This document shows, in pieces, positions 13,892 to 21,137 of a DNA stretch of 21,647 bases; the stretch's first letter is position 1; each line of letters starts with the position of its first letter. Under the pieces are notes generated by a model. It was given only the letters and a program-made list of their open reading frames with translations. It did not search any database and was not told where the DNA came from. This stretch comes from an uncultured Bacilli bacterium (GTDB taxonomy: Bacteria; Bacillota_I; Bacilli_A; RF39; UBA660), in NCBI GenBank assembly GCA_947584105.1, contig CANPWK010000003.1, positions 1-21,647 on the forward strand, written 5' to 3'. Position numbers and translations under genes: made by a program.

Positions 13892-15964
13892 TTAGGATAA
13901 ACAAGTTTTTATAAATAATTTATTATTTTTTATTTTAAATCTAATACTACCATCTAAATCAGTTCTAAATATTTGAGAATATTTTAAATTCCTTAATGTT
14001 TCTTTATTTGGATGACCATATCTATTATTTGCTCCAACAGATATCATAGCGTATTTAGGATTAATAATATCTATAAATTTTTTACTGCTACTTGTCTTAC
14101 TACCATGATGTCCTACTTTAAATATATCTATATCTTTTAAATTATATTTTTTTAATAAATAATTTTCAACATCTATTCCTGAATCTCCCATAAAAAGAAA
14201 TTTATAATTATTTAAATTAGTATAAATAACATTAGAATTATCATTTTCATTATTATATCTTTTATTATTTAAAAAATATAAATTATTATCTTCTATATTT
14301 AATTTTTTAATACAACTATAATAAGGTATTTTCTTTTTATTTAGTAAATTAATTAAATTTTTTTCAAGATTATTAAATTCACCACAATTTAATATTACAT
14401 TATTTACTTTAAAATTATTAATTAAGTTAACGCTTTCCCCCATATGATCATAATCTCCATGGCTTAATATCAAATAATCTAATTTTTTTACACCATTACT
14501 TTTTAAAGTTGGTATTAATATTCGCTCAGTTAAATTTTGATTATACCGTCCACCTGTATCTATTAATATATTTCCTTTATTGTGAGCTAATAGAATTAAT
14601 ATAGAATCACCTTGATTAACATCTAACATAATAACAGATGTTGTATTATCAAAATATCTATAATTAGTATGAATAAATAATATTAAAATTATAATAATCA
14701 AACTATAATATTTTTTATAACTTATCTTATATAAAGTAAAAATAATAACAACATAATAAATGAATATAAAAAATAAATTGATATGACACATATTAAAGCT
14801 TAAATATTTTTGTTTTTGAAAAAATAAAGATAAAAATTCTAAGCAACTAATAAATACATTCAATAAATTATTAAAAATTGGCATTAAAAATGTAATTATA
14901 CTTAAAGGAAAAATTATAAAACTAATAAGTGGCACGAAAATAATATTCAAAAATGGTGATAAAAGATTAATATTAAAATAACTATTAATAAGAATTGGTA
15001 TACTAGCTAAAAAAGAAATTAAAGAAGTAGCAAATACTTTTGCAAAATAGTTTTTAAAATTATTTATAATTTGACTAAATAATATTATAAATAATGTAAT
15101 ACTATAACTAAATAAAAAAGAATTACTATAAATAGTATATGGGTTTAAAATTAAAGTAATTAAAAGTAAAATTACAAATAATTTTATCGTCGATATATTT
15201 AATTTAAAAATCTTATTTATAGAAAGTAGAAAATAAAACATACTTGCTCTAATTACTGATTTAGAACCATTAGTCAAAAAGATATAGAATAATAAAATAA
15301 AAAATATTATAAAATAATTATAAGATTTCTTTAAAAATTTATTCAATATAAATGTAATTATAATAGTAATTAATCCTACATGCATTCCAGAAATAGCAAA
15401 CAAGTGACTAATACCATTACTATTATAACTATTAATTACACTATTTTTAATTTTACTACTATCTCCTAAAATAAATGCATTTAAATATGGATTATTAATT
15501 TTTTCTATTCTTTTAATAAACCAATTTTTAACTTTATAAGAAATAGTAAGATCTTTATTTAAAATTTCAATTTGGTTTACATTAACTTGAAAATAAATTT
15601 TTTTAGATTTTAAATAATTTCTATAATTAAAAAGATAAAAATTAGAATTTTCTTTTGGAATACTAAAATTACCTTTAATTTTTATCTTATAACCTATTTT
15701 ATAATTACTTTTAAAATAATCATAAGCAATAATTTTTTCTCGATTTTTTACTTCAATAATATTATAATTATCTTTATATTTAATATCAGTAATAACCCCA
15801 ATAAAACTATTAGAATCTTCACTATAATTAGTATGATAAATATTTCCTTTTATAATAATTAAACAATATAGTAATGTAATAAAAATTAAAAATATATATA
15901 ACCAATTAGACTGTAATATAATTTTTAATTTTCTCAAAAACACTATCTCCAATGCCCGATACAT
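13892..15964 (-). CDS. comEC: ComEC/Rec2 DNA-uptake channel
   Basis: ComEC is the membrane channel that passes single-stranded DNA into the cell during transformation. The 690-aa protein has two N-terminal hydrophobic segments around an OB-like soluble part, then the Competence domain (NSNGISHLFAISGMHVGL) with many membrane helices, and a C-terminal metallo-beta-lactamase domain with MLDVNQGDSI, SHGDYDHMG, FLFMGDSG and KVGHHGSKTS, all metal ligands present. Coordinates give the longest frame from an ATG at 15964, which overlaps comEA by 59 bases and has a poor ribosome site. In-frame GTG (15943) and TTG (15937) codons follow a GGAG in the end of comEA, and the TTG start is more likely. Co-transcribed with comEA. 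Confidence 0.95.
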   Translation of the reverse strand: MYRALEIVFLRKLKIILQSNWLYIFLIFITLLYCLIIIKGNIYHTNYSEDSNSFIGVITDIKYKDNYNIIEVKNREKIIAYDYFKSNYKIGYKIKIKGNFSIPKENSNFYLFNYRNYLKSKKIYFQVNVNQIEILNKDLTISYKVKNWFIKRIEKINNPYLNAFILGDSSKIKNSVINSYNSNGISHLFAISGMHVGLITIIITFILNKFLKKSYNYFIIFFILLFYIFLTNGSKSVIRASMFYFLLSINKIFKLNISTIKLFVILLLITLILNPYTIYSNSFLFSYSITLFIILFSQIINNFKNYFAKVFATSLISFLASIPILINSYFNINLLSPFLNIIFVPLISFIIFPLSIITFLMPIFNNLLNVFISCLEFLSLFFQKQKYLSFNMCHINLFFIFIYYVVIIFTLYKISYKKYYSLIIIILILFIHTNYRYFDNTTSVIMLDVNQGDSILILLAHNKGNILIDTGGRYNQNLTERILIPTLKSNGVKKLDYLILSHGDYDHMGESVNLINNFKVNNVILNCGEFNNLEKNLINLLNKKKIPYYSCIKKLNIEDNNLYFLNNKRYNNENDNSNVIYTNLNNYKFLFMGDSGIDVENYLLKKYNLKDIDIFKVGHHGSKTSSSKKFIDIINPKYAMISVGANNRYGHPNKETLRNLKYSQIFRTDLDGSIRFKIKNNKLFIKTCLS

Positions 15965-16613
15965 TTTTTATATCTTCAATAGTTTTAAAAGAACCATTAT
16001 TATTGCGATAATCAATTATTTTTTGAGCTTTAGATACTCCAATACCTGATAAACTAGTTAATTGTTCTAAAGAAGCTTGATTAATATTTATAACTTGATT
16101 TTGATTTTCTTTTGCTTTCGAATCAGAATTATTATCTTTGCTTTCCTCTATTTCTTTATTAGAACTATTATTTGTACTATTTACAATTTCTCCATTAATA
16201 CAAGCATCATTATAATCAATAAGACATGCATCAACTTTTCTCTTATACTCTTCAATATTATTAGTCTGACTATTTAGATTATATATAACAATAACATTTT
16301 CATCCTTTAATATTTTACTTAAATTAATTGCATCAGTATCCGCCTGTTCATTTAAACCTCCTGCCATATTAATAGCATCAATAACTCTAGCATTTTCCTC
16401 TAATTCATATACTCCTGGATTAACTACCTCACCCTTAATATCTACTTTAATCTTTTTTGCCTTTGTTTCTTTAATATCATTTTCTTGTTTCTCTATCGTT
16501 TCCGTAACATCTTCGTTCATCTTTATACTACTATCAACACTATTAGATGCATAAACCACAATCCCACTTACTAAACTAATCATAATAACAAATATAACAA
16601 CAATCTTTTTCAT
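15906..16613 (-). CDS. comEA: ComEA DNA-binding receptor
   Basis: ComEA is the membrane-anchored receptor that binds incoming double-stranded DNA outside the membrane. The 235-aa protein has an N-terminal membrane anchor (about 4-24), a charged linker, an SLBB domain (about 55-110: VDIKGEVVNPGVYELEENAR), a long Ser/Asn/Lys linker, and the helix-hairpin-helix DNA-binding domain at the C-terminus (about 176-235: INQASLEQLTSLSGIGVSKA and VSGIGDSVFEKI). Between SLBB and linker lies a stretch with two Cys nine residues apart (DACLIDYNDAC), not typical of ComEA. GAGGAGG precedes the ATG. It overlaps comEC in the standard comEA-comEC order. Confidence 0.95.
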   Translation of the reverse strand: MKKIVVIFVIMISLVSGIVVYASNSVDSSIKMNEDVTETIEKQENDIKETKAKKIKVDIKGEVVNPGVYELEENARVIDAINMAGGLNEQADTDAINLSKILKDENVIVIYNLNSQTNNIEEYKRKVDACLIDYNDACINGEIVNSTNNSSNKEIEESKDNNSDSKAKENQNQVININQASLEQLTSLSGIGVSKAQKIIDYRNNNGSFKTIEDIKNVSGIGDSVFEKIKNYITV

Positions 16614-16671
16614 AAACCTCCTCTGATGCCCTTACTTATATATACTATATAAAATTCTTTTTTCCTTTAAA

Positions 16672-16706
16672 AAAAGTTTAGATTTTAATTATTCATCTAA
16701 ACTTTT
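16672..16706 (-). terminator. Terminator overlapping the end of ldh
   Basis: Twelve-base arms (16672-16683 with 16695-16706) form a stem followed by a U-run on the minus strand. The 5' arm encodes the last Lys-Ser-Leu-Asp codons of ldh, and the stop codon lies in the loop. Confidence 0.85.
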
Positions 16707-17600
16707 AATTGCTTCTTTTATAACATCAATAGAATGTTGTAACTGATTAGTTTCTTCTTCATTTAAATTTAAATATATTCTATTTGCTATCCCATTTTTA
16801 TTAATTACAGATGGTAAACCCACATAAACATCATTTAATTTATCATATGTAGAGACAGTTATAATATTATTTTCATCACCTAGAATGCTATTAGTAATTT
16901 TAACTAAACACATTCCAATTCCATAATAAGTAGCTCCTTTTCTTTCAATAATTTTATATGCTGCAGTTTTCACCTCATCGCAAATCTCTTTTAACTCTTC
17001 TTCTCTTAGATAAGTTTTAATATTTTGTAATCCTATATTAGCATTAGTCCAAGGGACAAATTCTGAATCACCATGTTCACCAATAACATATGCATGAACG
17101 TTTTTTGGACTAACATTAATTTTCTCTGCAATTAAGTATCTCAAACGAGCTGTATCTAAAATAGTACCTGAACCAATCACTCTATTTGCTGGTAAATTAG
17201 AATATTTATAAGTTAAATATGTCATGACATCCAAAGGATTAGTTGCAACAAGAAAAATTCCATCAAAACCAGTAGCCATTACTTTATCTATAATCTCTTT
17301 AAATATTTTACTATTTTTAGCAATTAAATCCATTCGTGTTTCTCCAACTTTTTGATTAGCTCCTGCTGCAATTACTACTAATTTTGCATCTTTACAATCG
17401 CTATATTCCCCCTTTTTAATATTAATTTTAGATGGTGAAAAAGCTAAGCAATGATTTAAATCCATCACTTCTCCCTCAACTCTTCTTTCATCTAAATCAA
17501 TTAATGCTAATTCGTTAACATATGTCCTTTGATTTAAAAGAGCATATGCATAACTCATACCTACATTACCACATCCTATTAATACTACTTTATTATCCAT
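16689..17600 (-). CDS. ldh: L-lactate dehydrogenase
   Basis: LDH reduces pyruvate to L-lactate with NADH, regenerating NAD in fermentation. The 303-aa protein has the Rossmann motif GCGNVG (9-14), the NAD-ribose Asp in LIDLD, the substrate loop GANQKVGETRMD with the Gln that favours pyruvate over oxaloacetate plus the Arg that contacts it, ATNPLDV, DTARLR with the carboxylate-binding Arg, and catalytic His176 in GEHGDSE. Gln in the loop separates it from malate dehydrogenase. It has its own promoter (TTTACA-17-TAAAAT) and GGTGAT ahead of the ATG, and its terminator begins within its last codons, so it is a single-gene unit. The length is slightly below the 310-320 norm. Confidence 0.96.
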   Translation of the reverse strand: MDNKVVLIGCGNVGMSYAYALLNQRTYVNELALIDLDERRVEGEVMDLNHCLAFSPSKINIKKGEYSDCKDAKLVVIAAGANQKVGETRMDLIAKNSKIFKEIIDKVMATGFDGIFLVATNPLDVMTYLTYKYSNLPANRVIGSGTILDTARLRYLIAEKINVSPKNVHAYVIGEHGDSEFVPWTNANIGLQNIKTYLREEELKEICDEVKTAAYKIIERKGATYYGIGMCLVKITNSILGDENNIITVSTYDKLNDVYVGLPSVINKNGIANRIYLNLNEEETNQLQHSIDVIKEAIKSLDE

Positions 17601-17615
17601 AATATCACCATTATC

Positions 17616-17644
17616 ATTTTATCATTTAAAACTAATTTTGTAAA
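17616..17644 (-). promoter_or_regulatory. Promoter of ldh
   Basis: TTTACA (17639-17644), a 17-base spacer and TAAAAT (17616-17621) with an extended TGA on the minus strand; start of transcription expected near 17609, very close to the ATG. This fits strong constitutive expression. Confidence 0.65.
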
Positions 17645-17659
17645 TCATAAAATCTTACT

Positions 17660-17992
17660 TTATTCTTTAGCTAAAGAAGCTATAGTATTAAAGAAATTAG
17701 TTACCCCTTTATTTACAAGATCACTTACTCCCTTAGATAAATTATAACCTACATTAGATATTTTATTACTATAATTAGTATCATAATTATCAATATATTT
17801 ATCTAAACTAACGCTTTTACCTTTTTTGATATCTTGCTCAAATTCAGCAATTTTTTCTTTTGTTAAAGTAGCTTTCTTATAATTTTTAAATTCATAATAA
17901 CCAGAACTCTCTGAAATATATATAGTCATATATACTAAAAATAAAAACACAAATAACCCTTTAAAAAATTTATTTTTCTTTTTATGTTTCAT
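17660..17992 (-). CDS. Small single-span membrane protein downstream of spoIIP
   Basis: The 110-aa protein has a Lys-rich N-terminus, one hydrophobic segment (about 9-27), then a charged extracytoplasmic part (LTKEKIAEFEQDIKKGKSVS) and a second mildly hydrophobic amphipathic tail (VNKGVTNFFNTIASLAKE). The start overlaps the end of spoIIP by 11 bases, so the two are translated together. No family is recognised. Position and topology suggest a partner of SpoIIP at the membrane, but this is inference from context alone. Confidence 0.8.
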   Translation of the reverse strand: MKHKKKNKFFKGLFVFLFLVYMTIYISESSGYYEFKNYKKATLTKEKIAEFEQDIKKGKSVSLDKYIDNYDTNYSNKISNVGYNLSKGVSDLVNKGVTNFFNTIASLAKE

Positions 17993-18968
17993 TAATGTAT
18001 TCTCCTATTATTGGAACTAAAAGTTCAATTGTATTAACAACTTCATCTAAATTATTATTATTTCCCCCTAATTCTATTAAAATAATATTATCTTTTAAAT
18101 CTTGATTGTACACTCCATTAACCCCTATACCCGCTTTTTTCATAATTCCCCGAGTTAAAGTAGGATACAATTTTTTTATTTTATCATTTATTAAATTTAC
18201 TGTATGCAAATTCTTTTCATAAGTATCATATTCCATTCCTACAACAAACATAATCTTAGCATAACTTTTATTGTTGATTACTACTGTAGACGCCTCTTTG
18301 GTAGTAGCATCTCTATGTAAATCTATAAATAATTTTACAGTAGGATATTTATTAAGATCATCTTTAAGAAAATGCCTGCTTGCTACATAGCTATAACTAT
18401 AATCTAATTTATTATCATTCAAATAAGCCGTAATATCATTTTCTAACACAATAGTTTTAATACCAATATTATCTAACTTCTCTTGCATAATATGACTAGC
18501 TAAAAAAACATCTGGAACTACATTATAATCTTCCATATTATCCATACTATAACCTTCTTTTTGATGAGATGAATATATATAGACTAACGGTTCACTTGAA
18601 GAATTAGATGGATTTTTTGATACTTCCTCTACTTTATTTTGTAAAACATCTGATTCTTTTACAACCTCTTTTTTAGTTTTATGTTCTTTTTCATTTTTAT
18701 ATTCAATATAATCTACTAACATATTACCAGGTTTATTAATAATATTTTGTTTAGCATATTCATAAGCTTTACTAAAAATACTCTGTTCTTCTTTTTTTAA
18801 ATAACTATAATTTCTATCATTAATCATTAGATTTAATATGTTATCCTGATAACTTTCAAAAAAAACTTTTTTAGTTATTTTAAATAATATAACAAGTAAT
18901 AAAAATATAATAAACATATTTCTAAAAACATTCTTTTTTAATCTTCGTTTTGGTTTAAATCTTTTCAT
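17982..18968 (-). CDS. spoIIP: SpoIIP family peptidoglycan hydrolase
   Basis: SpoIIP is the amidase/endopeptidase that, with SpoIID and SpoIIM, strips septal peptidoglycan during engulfment. The protein has a basic N-terminus, one membrane anchor, a linker of about 100 residues, and the C-terminal SpoIIP domain with His135 and Glu138 in IYSSHQKEGY, His218 in LHRDA, and Glu299 in LIELGGNNN, which match the zinc-ligand and catalytic blocks of the family. The ATG at 18968 is chosen because GGTGAT stands just before it; the frame extends 20 codons further but without a ribosome site. The 328-aa product is a little shorter than the B. subtilis protein. Confidence 0.9.
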   Translation of the reverse strand: MKRFKPKRRLKKNVFRNMFIIFLLLVILFKITKKVFFESYQDNILNLMINDRNYSYLKKEEQSIFSKAYEYAKQNIINKPGNMLVDYIEYKNEKEHKTKKEVVKESDVLQNKVEEVSKNPSNSSSEPLVYIYSSHQKEGYSMDNMEDYNVVPDVFLASHIMQEKLDNIGIKTIVLENDITAYLNDNKLDYSYSYVASRHFLKDDLNKYPTVKLFIDLHRDATTKEASTVVINNKSYAKIMFVVGMEYDTYEKNLHTVNLINDKIKKLYPTLTRGIMKKAGIGVNGVYNQDLKDNIILIELGGNNNNLDEVVNTIELLVPIIGEYINET

Positions 18969-19034
18969 CATATCACCAATTATAATATAATATAAAAATA
19001 TTAAGAAAAATGTCATATATAATTTCAAACAAAA

Positions 19035-19057
19035 AAATTGCTAATGATTAGCAATTT
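19035..19057 (-). terminator. Terminator overlapping the end of the HAD-like gene
   Basis: Arms AAATTGCTAAT and ATTAGCAATTT (19035-19045 with 19047-19057) form a hairpin followed by a U-run on the minus strand. The stem includes the Ile-Ala-Asn codons and the TAG stop of the gene. Confidence 0.8.
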
Positions 19058-19715
19058 CTTCTAAAACTTCTTTAATAGATGATACATGATATTTAAAGGA
19101 ATTATCATCACTATCTATTATAAAACTCTCATAATCTTTTAATGATAAATCTTGATTATTTTTACTTACTGTATATATTAAATTATTAGATAAATTATAA
19201 TAATCTAACAAAAATTTTAAACTATTACCTTTAGAAACATTTTCATTGATAATATTTAAATAATTAGAAGAAATATATGTATTTAACTCTTTATAATGTT
19301 CATTTAAGATGTTAGCTAATTTTAAAGCTTTATTATAATTATTGTATTTTGCAATAATTTTATTTGCTGATCTATTATAATCATCTACAAATCCTGTCGA
19401 TACATCTATTTTAACATCACTAATAATATTACTACTTAAAAGTGCTTCATAGATTGGTTTAATAAATTTTCTATCAATATCTATTCGATGAATTATATTA
19501 AAATATTGATCATAGATACTTGCTCCATCATTACAAATAAAATAACTACATTTTAAATTAGTATTTATAAGTTCCTTACTAACTTCACTAATATTTTTAC
19601 TAGTAGCAATAATAAACATATTTCCTTCATCAACAAAATTATTTATTAATTTAATATTATCATATTTTTCATTTAACAAACTCATAACTGAAAATGAACT
19701 AACTAATATCTTCAT
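19041..19715 (-). CDS. Cof-type HAD-like protein lacking catalytic motifs
   Basis: The fold markers of Cof-family HAD phosphatases are present: a first strand at the N-terminus (MKILVSSF), motif II FIIATSKN (Cof: FVLATGR), YFICNDGASIYD (Cof: ICNNGA), and the motif III region NVSKGNSLKFLL with its Lys. However, the nucleophile motif DxDGT is replaced by SSFSV, and the acidic motif IV is not recognisable near TVSKNNQD. It is therefore likely a non-catalytic relative. The ATG at 19715 follows AGGAAG; an upstream TTG in the frame lacks a ribosome site. It lies ten bases after the 164-aa gene, with tcdA beyond, and ends the unit with a terminator. Function unknown. Confidence 0.75.
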   Translation of the reverse strand: MKILVSSFSVMSLLNEKYDNIKLINNFVDEGNMFIIATSKNISEVSKELINTNLKCSYFICNDGASIYDQYFNIIHRIDIDRKFIKPIYEALLSSNIISDVKIDVSTGFVDDYNRSANKIIAKYNNYNKALKLANILNEHYKELNTYISSNYLNIINENVSKGNSLKFLLDYYNLSNNLIYTVSKNNQDLSLKDYESFIIDSDDNSFKYHVSSIKEVLEEIANH

Positions 19716-19725
19716 AATAATCTTC

Positions 19726-20220
19726 CTATCCAACCAATATATTACTAATAAAATCTAAAATATTTGTCACAGTATCAGAACAATAAAAACAAATATTTTT
19801 AATTTTATTAGTTTTAGCTTTGCTATTATCAATAGTAATCACTTTATAACCTTCAAATTCTTTTACCTTTATTTCACTATTATATCTTTTATACTTAAAT
19901 ATATAATCCATATCCATATCATCTTTAATATAAAAATATATCATTTTGTTATTTAAATATATAGAATCTCGAAAAAAATATTTATAATATTTAATTATCT
20001 GTTCAAAATCACATACAATATAATCAATACTTTTTTTATTAAAATATTTATATAATTTTTTAATATTAATATTTTTTCCATTACTTAATTTTCTTTTTTT
20101 TCGTTGAAATAATGCTACTCCATCCACTTTATTTATCTCATACACATTAATATTTTTATTTTTCTTTAACATGTTTGTTAACTTATCATCAATACCAATA
20201 GCAATAACATTACCATCCAT
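19726..20220 (-). CDS. 164-aa hypothetical protein after tcdA
   Basis: A cytosolic-looking, Lys- and Tyr-rich protein without signal or membrane segment. It alternates predicted strands and helices (VIAIGIDDKL, IDYIVCDFEQII, MIYFYIKDDMD, YKVITIDNS), which suggests a small Rossmann-like alpha/beta fold, and it ends with ICFYCSD. No signature motif of a known family is visible. The ribosome site is weak (AAAGAAA before the ATG), which fits coupling to tcdA, whose stop is 17 bases upstream. Confidence 0.7.
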   Translation of the reverse strand: MDGNVIAIGIDDKLTNMLKKNKNINVYEINKVDGVALFQRKKRKLSNGKNINIKKLYKYFNKKSIDYIVCDFEQIIKYYKYFFRDSIYLNNKMIYFYIKDDMDMDYIFKYKRYNSEIKVKEFEGYKVITIDNSKAKTNKIKNICFYCSDTVTNILDFISNILVG

Positions 20221-20237
20221 TTTCTTTATTTGAATAA

Positions 20238-20918
20238 TTAAACATATAAATCTCCTACTATATCATTTATTATATAACTTCCTATTAATAATCCGGCACA
20301 AGCTGGCACAAAAGCATTAGAAGGGATAATTTTGTTCACTTTTTTAATAGGTTTTTCTGTACTAGACACTACCATTAGCTTACTTATCTTTTGATCTTTA
20401 CAATATTTTCGAATAATCTTAGCTATAGGATCATAACTAGTTTTATAAATATTCATAATTTTTAATTTTTCTGGATTCATCTTATTTCCTGTTCCCATAG
20501 AGGAAATTAGCTTAATATTTAATTCATGACATTTTTTTATTATTGCTTTTTTAGTATTTATTGTATCACAAGCATCCACTACATAATCATAATCATCAGT
20601 AATGATATCATCAATATTAGTATTATCTAAAAATAATTTATGTAATTTAACCTGACATTTAGGATTAATTAAATTAATTCTTTCTTTTAAAACATCTGTT
20701 TTAAACAAACCTATATTTGTAGTATTAGTCATTAACTGACGATTCAGATTAGAAATATCAATAATATCATTATCAATTAATGTAATATTACTAATTCCAC
20801 TTCTAATTAATGCCTCAACAGCATAACTTCCAACACCACCAAGTCCAACAATTAAAACTTTTTTCTTTTGAATATCATGTAATTTATCATCTACTAATAA
20901 TTGAAATCTACTAAACAT
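20238..20918 (-). CDS. tcdA: tRNA threonylcarbamoyladenosine dehydratase TcdA
   Basis: TcdA is an E1-like enzyme that uses ATP to cyclise t6A37 to ct6A in tRNAs reading ANN codons. The chain has the adenylation Rossmann motif GLGGVG (25-30), LIDNDIIDISNLNRQ, DACDTINTK, and the TcdA-specific SSMGTGNKMNP followed by IYKTSYDPIAKIIRK, and ends with FVPACAGLLIGSYIINDI. This separates it from ThiF and MoeB, and there is no zinc CxxC pair. The start at 20918 (MFSRFQLL) is chosen because the upstream in-frame ATG at 20945 falls inside the promoter, before the expected transcription start. It heads a unit with two unknown proteins. Confidence 0.92.
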   Translation of the reverse strand: MFSRFQLLVDDKLHDIQKKKVLIVGLGGVGSYAVEALIRSGISNITLIDNDIIDISNLNRQLMTNTTNIGLFKTDVLKERINLINPKCQVKLHKLFLDNTNIDDIITDDYDYVVDACDTINTKKAIIKKCHELNIKLISSMGTGNKMNPEKLKIMNIYKTSYDPIAKIIRKYCKDQKISKLMVVSSTEKPIKKVNKIIPSNAFVPACAGLLIGSYIINDIVGDLYV

Positions 20919-20945
20919 TTTATCATCTCTATAAAATTGTATCAT

Positions 20946-20974
20946 ATTTTACTATTTTTTAAAAGATTAATCAA
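20946..20974 (-). promoter_or_regulatory. Promoter of the tcdA unit
   Basis: TTGATT (20969-20974), exactly 17 bases, then TAAAAT (20946-20951) on the minus strand. Transcription would start near 20939, giving a leader of about 20 bases to the chosen ATG. Confidence 0.65.
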
Positions 20975-20989
20975 ACATCTACTAGAATC

Positions 20990-21027
20990 TTAAAAATAAT
21001 TTTAGTGATTATTAAAATTATTTTTAA
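20990..21027. repeat. A/T inverted repeat upstream of tcdA
   Basis: Two perfect 15-base arms (20990-21004 and 21013-21027) flank an 8-base loop, just upstream of the tcdA promoter. It could be a second, backup terminator for the surface-protein gene or an operator. The A/T-only arms limit its significance. Confidence 0.4.
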
Positions 21028-21110
21028 CATATAGTATTAAATATTGTATCTCTATTAAATACAATTATAAGATTATTAATTTTTCTATTTCAAATACAAA
21101 TAGCAAAAGA

Positions 21111-21132
21111 AAAATAGTCATAAGACTATTTT
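21111..21132 (-). terminator. Terminator of the surface-protein gene
   Basis: Arms AAAATAGTC and GACTATTTT (21111-21119 with 21124-21132) with a 4-base loop are followed on the minus strand by TCTTTT, six bases after the stop codon. Confidence 0.8.
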
Positions 21133-21137
21133 AATTA

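Noticed and set aside
19035..19057. CRISPR-like or mobile-element terminal repeats among the many inverted repeats.
   Set aside because: Each inverted repeat is unique in the window and sits at a gene end or promoter; there are no spaced direct repeats and no transposase or recombinase gene.
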